From JAUREX01 sp044356825 (GTDB lineage Bacteria; Pseudomonadota; Alphaproteobacteria; Rhodobacterales; Rhodobacteraceae): DNA of 7,107 bases. The DNA lies in NCBI GenBank assembly GCA_044356825.1, contig JBIKVM010000152.1, forward strand, positions 1 to 7,107. Direction: 5' to 3'. This document shows positions 4,649-7,107 of this stretch, piece by piece. A program made the position numbers and the translations under genes. Under the pieces are notes generated by a model that was not told the DNA's origin, did no database searches, and saw only the letters and a program-made list of their open reading frames with translations. How positions within the stretch are numbered: position 1 is the first letter of the stretch; the number at the start of each line of letters is the position of its first letter.

Positions 4649-6340
4649 TCAGTTGTCCTCGCCCTCGCGGCGGCGCAGAGCCGCGCCGAGGATGTCGCCA
4701 AGGCTCGCCCCGCTGTCCGAAGAGCCATACTGCTCGACGGCTTCCTTCTCTTCGGCGATCTCGCGCGCCTTGATCGAGAGCCCGAGCCGGTGCGACTTCG
4801 GATCGACGCTCGTCACGCGGACATCGACCTTGTCTCCGACCTGGAAACGGTCGGGACGCTGATCTGCCCGGTCACGCGCGAGGTCCGAGCGGCGAATGAA
4901 GGACTTCGCGCCGTTGTAGTCGACCTCGATGCCCCCGTCCTCGACCGCGCTCACGCTCACGGTGATGACCGCGCCGCGCTTCACGCCTTCGACCGCCTCG
5001 GCATAGGCCTCATTCGCCAGCGCCTTGATCGAGAGCGAGATGCGCTCCTTCTCGGTATCGACATCCGAAACGACCGCGCGGACGACTTCGCCCTTGCGAT
5101 AGTTCTGGATCGCATCCTCGCCCCGGCTCTCCCAGCTGAGATCCGAGAGGTGCACCATCCCGTCGATGTCCCCCTCGAGCCCGACGAAGAGGCCGAACTC
5201 GGTGATGTTCTTCACCTCGCCCTCGATCACGCTGCCCGACGGATGACGCTCGGCGAAGACTTCCCACGGGTTGCGCTGGGTCTGCTTCAGCCCGAGGCTG
5301 ACGCGGCGCTTGGCCCCGTCGATCTCGAGCACCATGACCTCGACCTCCTGGCTCGTCGAGACGATCTTGCCGGGATGGACGTTCTTCTTGGTCCAGGACA
5401 TCTCCGAGACGTGGACAAGCCCCTCGACCCCCGGCTCGAGCTCGACGAACGCGCCGTAGTCGGTGATGTTCGTGACGCGGCCCTTGTGGACCGAGCCCAG
5501 CGGATAGGCCCGCTCGACCGAATCCCACGGGTCCGACATGAGCTGCTTCATGCCGAGGCTGATGCGGTGCGTCTCCTTGTTGATCTTGACGACCTGCACC
5601 TTGACCGTCTCGCCGATCGAGAGGATCTCGGAGGGGTGGTTGACGCGCCGCCAGGCCATGTCGGTGACATGCAGGAGCCCGTCCACGCCGCCCAGATCGA
5701 CGAAGGCACCGTATTCGGTGATGTTCTTCACCACACCATCCACGACCTGACCCTCGGTCAGACGGCCGATGATCTCGGCGCGCTGCTCGGCGCGGCTTTC
5801 CTCGAGGATCGCGCGGCGCGACACCACGATGTTGCCCCGCCGGCGGTCCATCTTGAGGATCTGGAACGGCTGCTTCATGCCCATGAGGGGGCCCGCGTCG
5901 CGCACGGGGCGCACATCGACCTGGCTGCCCGGCAAGAAGGCCACGGCGCCGCCCAGATCGACGGTGAAACCGCCCTTGACGCGCCCGAAGATCACGCCAT
6001 CGACGCGGTCTTCCTTGGCGAAGGCCTTCTCGAGCTTGTCCCAGGCCGCTTCGCGCTTGGCCTTCTCGCGGCTGATGACAGCCTCGCCCTTGGCGTTCTC
6101 GACCCGGTCGAGATAGACCTCGACCTCATCGCCGACCGCGATCTCGGGGGCCATGCCGCCCACGGCGAATTCCTTGAGGTCGACGCGGCCTTCCATCTTG
6201 TAGCCGACGTCGATGATGGCCTGCCCCGCCTCGATGGCGATGACGCGGCCCTTGACGACCGACCCCTCCTCGGGGGTGTCGATCTCGAGGCTCTCCTTGA
6301 GCAGCGCCTCGAAGTCTTCCATAGTTGCCTTAGCACACAT
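4649..6340 (-). CDS. rpsA: 30S ribosomal protein S1
   Basis: S1 is the large, RNA-binding 30S protein that captures and unfolds mRNA near the ribosome-binding site. It has 563 residues (E. coli 557) and six OB-fold S1 domains at about 26-93, 110-176, 197-265, 282-352, 368-438 and 455-525. The first two are the divergent ribosome-docking repeats. The others carry clear S1 signatures such as NITEYGAFVDLGGVDGLLHV (206-225), NITDYGAFVELEPGVEGLVH (291-310) and NITEFGLFVGLEGDIDGMVH (378-397). The acidic/polar tail ends RRREGEDN. The ATG at 6340 has AAGGA ten bases upstream and gives the family-type N terminus; an in-frame ATG at 6322 (Met7, MEDFEALLKES) also has an AAGG nearby and is the alternative. 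Codon choice looks more uniform and less extreme in GC than in the flanking genes, as expected for a highly expressed gene. It lies 90 bp downstream of cmk, a widely conserved pairing. Confidence 0.98.
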   Translation of the reverse strand: MCAKATMEDFEALLKESLEIDTPEEGSVVKGRVIAIEAGQAIIDVGYKMEGRVDLKEFAVGGMAPEIAVGDEVEVYLDRVENAKGEAVISREKAKREAAWDKLEKAFAKEDRVDGVIFGRVKGGFTVDLGGAVAFLPGSQVDVRPVRDAGPLMGMKQPFQILKMDRRRGNIVVSRRAILEESRAEQRAEIIGRLTEGQVVDGVVKNITEYGAFVDLGGVDGLLHVTDMAWRRVNHPSEILSIGETVKVQVVKINKETHRISLGMKQLMSDPWDSVERAYPLGSVHKGRVTNITDYGAFVELEPGVEGLVHVSEMSWTKKNVHPGKIVSTSQEVEVMVLEIDGAKRRVSLGLKQTQRNPWEVFAERHPSGSVIEGEVKNITEFGLFVGLEGDIDGMVHLSDLSWESRGEDAIQNYRKGEVVRAVVSDVDTEKERISLSIKALANEAYAEAVEGVKRGAVITVSVSAVEDGGIEVDYNGAKSFIRRSDLARDRADQRPDRFQVGDKVDVRVTSVDPKSHRLGLSIKAREIAEEKEAVEQYGSSDSGASLGDILGAALRRREGEDN

Positions 6341-6430
6341 GCGAACAGTTTCCTTTGCGTGTTGTCACTGGCCAGGCGGTTGGTTCCGCCGGTCTCGCGT
6401 CGCGGGGCCGAACCGGGGGCGGCGCGGGCC
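6341..6430 (-). promoter_or_regulatory. rpsA 5' leader between cmk and rpsA
   Basis: This 90-base non-coding leader holds the rpsA ribosome site AAGGA (6355-6351) and a small inverted repeat at 6390-6375 (GGCGG - AACCAA - CCGCC on the minus strand). The last 40 bases before the ATG are AT-richer than the rest, as is useful for ribosome loading. I see no convincing -35/-10 pair, so rpsA may be read from an upstream cmk promoter. Regulation of rpsA by its own product through the leader is known in E. coli; whether this leader works that way cannot be seen. Confidence 0.4.
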
Positions 6431-7048
6431 TCAGGCCCGGGCGCGTTCCAGCGCGGCATCGACAAGGGCCACCGCCCTTGCGACGGCCGCGTCTATAGTG
6501 AGATCGCTCGTGTCGAGCAAGACCGCATCGGGTGCGGGCCGCATCGGCGCCGCGTCGCGCGCCGCGTCGCGGGCGTCGCGCGCGCGCAGGTCCGCCAGCA
6601 CCGCCCCGATCTCGCCGCCCGCCTCTGCGCGCCGCCGCGCGGCGCGCACCTCATCCGAGGCGGTGACATAGAGCTTCACCTCCGCCTCGGGGCAGATCAC
6701 CGTGCCGATGTCGCGCCCGTCGAGCACGGCCCCACCCGCCCGGCGCGCAAACCCGCGCTGAAAGTCGACCAGCGCCGCGCGCACCTCCGGGATGACCGCG
6801 ACCCGGCTCGCCCATTGCCCGGCCGCGAGGCTGCGCAGATCGCCGCGCGCCAGATCAACCGGCCCGAGCCCGCGCGCCGCCGCGACCGGATCCTCGCCCG
6901 CCGCCGCGCGCGCCCCCACCGCGCGATAGAGAAGCCCCGTGTCGAGATGGGCAAATCCGAAACGCGCCGCGACCGCGCGCGCGACGGTCCCCTTGCCCGC
7001 CGCCGCCGGACCGTCGATCGCCACCGTGAACACGCGCCCCGCCTGCAT
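6431..7048 (-). CDS. cmk: (d)CMP kinase (cytidylate kinase)
   Basis: Cmk transfers phosphate from ATP to CMP or dCMP, making (d)CDP for RNA, DNA and CDP-activated lipid precursors in the cytosol. The 205-residue protein shows the P-loop GPAAAGKGT (13-21), the NMP-site motif DTGLLYRAV (36-44), ASRVAVIPEVR (80-90) in the CMP-binding region, LDGRDIGTV (109-117), and the lid-type motif RARDARDAARDAAP (155-168) followed by DAVLLDTSDL. It is shorter than the E. coli enzyme (227 residues), mainly in the CMP-binding insertion between about residues 45 and 80; all motifs I can check are intact. The ATG at 7048 follows CAGAAG, a modest ribosome site. The gene lies directly upstream of rpsA, an arrangement conserved across proteobacteria. 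Confidence 0.96.
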   Translation of the reverse strand: MQAGRVFTVAIDGPAAAGKGTVARAVAARFGFAHLDTGLLYRAVGARAAAGEDPVAAARGLGPVDLARGDLRSLAAGQWASRVAVIPEVRAALVDFQRGFARRAGGAVLDGRDIGTVICPEAEVKLYVTASDEVRAARRRAEAGGEIGAVLADLRARDARDAARDAAPMRPAPDAVLLDTSDLTIDAAVARAVALVDAALERARA

Positions 7049-7107
7049 CTTCTGTCCCCGAAATATCCTCGGGGGGCGCGCGGCCCGGCCGCGCGGCGGG
7101 GGGCAGA
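7049..7107 (-). promoter_or_regulatory. Upstream region of cmk with two inverted repeats
   Basis: Just before cmk the minus strand reads CCCCGA - GGATATT - TCGGGG (7074-7056), a 6-bp stem around the only AT-rich patch in the region. Further upstream is a perfect 9-bp inverted repeat with a single central base, CGCGCGGCC/GGCCGCGCG at 7077-7095. The second could be the end-of-transcript hairpin of an upstream gene or simply GC-rich sequence. The GAGGATATTT patch resembles a short motif that I recall as frequent ahead of genes in Rhodobacterales, a recollection I cannot test here. No clear -35/-10 pair is visible in the 59 bases available. Confidence 0.35.

Noticed and set aside
3003..4862. Plus-strand open frame of 619 codons
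   Set aside because: It lies antisense to trpF, the LapA-family gene, ihfB and the rpsA end, all firmly identified. The translation is Arg/Pro/Ala/Gly-rich without recognisable domains, as expected for an antisense frame in GC-saturated DNA.
6426..6438. Palindrome GGGCCT-C-AGGCCC across the cmk stop codon
   Set aside because: It is short, lies on the coding end of cmk, has a one-base centre and no T-tract; chance in GC-rich DNA is sufficient.
6545..6590. Short repeated GCGTCGCG-type words inside cmk
   Set aside because: They encode the conserved Arg/Asp-rich lid segment RARDARDAARDAAP, so codon bias and protein conservation explain them.
1..7107. Search for CRISPR arrays, tRNA/rRNA genes, insertion sequences, toxin-antitoxin or defence genes
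   Set aside because: The window is almost fully occupied by housekeeping genes; the only gap over 100 bp (4436-4648) holds the hairpins and candidate promoter described and nothing resembling these elements.

Overview
The window is a compact, very GC-rich stretch in which every convincing gene lies on the minus strand. It most resembles an alphaproteobacterial chromosome, probably of the Rhodobacterales (Rhodobacter/Paracoccus-like). The reasons are the gene order cmk - rpsA - ihfB - LapA-family gene - trpF, the use of LpxI rather than LpxH in lipid A synthesis, the protein sequences themselves, and the GC-saturated third codon positions that create long spurious open frames on the other strand. 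This placement is an inference from recalled family features; no search was run.

In the direction of transcription (high to low coordinates) the layout is as follows. At 7049-7107 there is a short GC-rich upstream region with inverted repeats. It is followed by cmk (cytidylate kinase, 7048-6431), a 90-bp leader, and rpsA (30S ribosomal protein S1 with six S1 domains, 6340-4649). Then comes a 213-bp non-coding gap with a terminator-like hairpin, two alternative upstream hairpins, a candidate promoter and a leader hairpin. Next are ihfB (integration host factor beta, 4435-4136), a small two-helix LapA-family membrane protein (4139-3777) and trpF (3773-3096). After a 43-bp gap come fabZ (3052-2591), lpxA (2589-1792), lpxI (1795-989) and lpxB (from 992, running off the left edge).

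Two functional blocks meet at 3053-3095. The right-hand block serves nucleotide metabolism, translation, nucleoid structure and tryptophan synthesis. The left-hand block is fatty-acid and lipid A synthesis: FabZ and LpxA both use 3-hydroxyacyl-ACP, LpxA starts lipid A synthesis, LpxI cleaves UDP-diacylglucosamine, and LpxB joins two glucosamines into the disaccharide. Within blocks genes are tightly packed. Start and stop codons overlap by 4 bp at ihfB/LapA gene, lpxA/lpxI and lpxI/lpxB, and gaps of 1-3 bp separate fabZ/lpxA and LapA gene/trpF. From ihfB to lpxB the genes could form one transcription unit.

There is no sign of a mobile element, CRISPR array, tRNA, rRNA or defence system, and the genes themselves are housekeeping. 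The most interesting signals are an attenuator-like set of mutually exclusive hairpins just after the rpsA stop codon, the joining of the trpF and fabZ-lpx clusters, and an alanine in LpxA at the position known to set acyl chain length.
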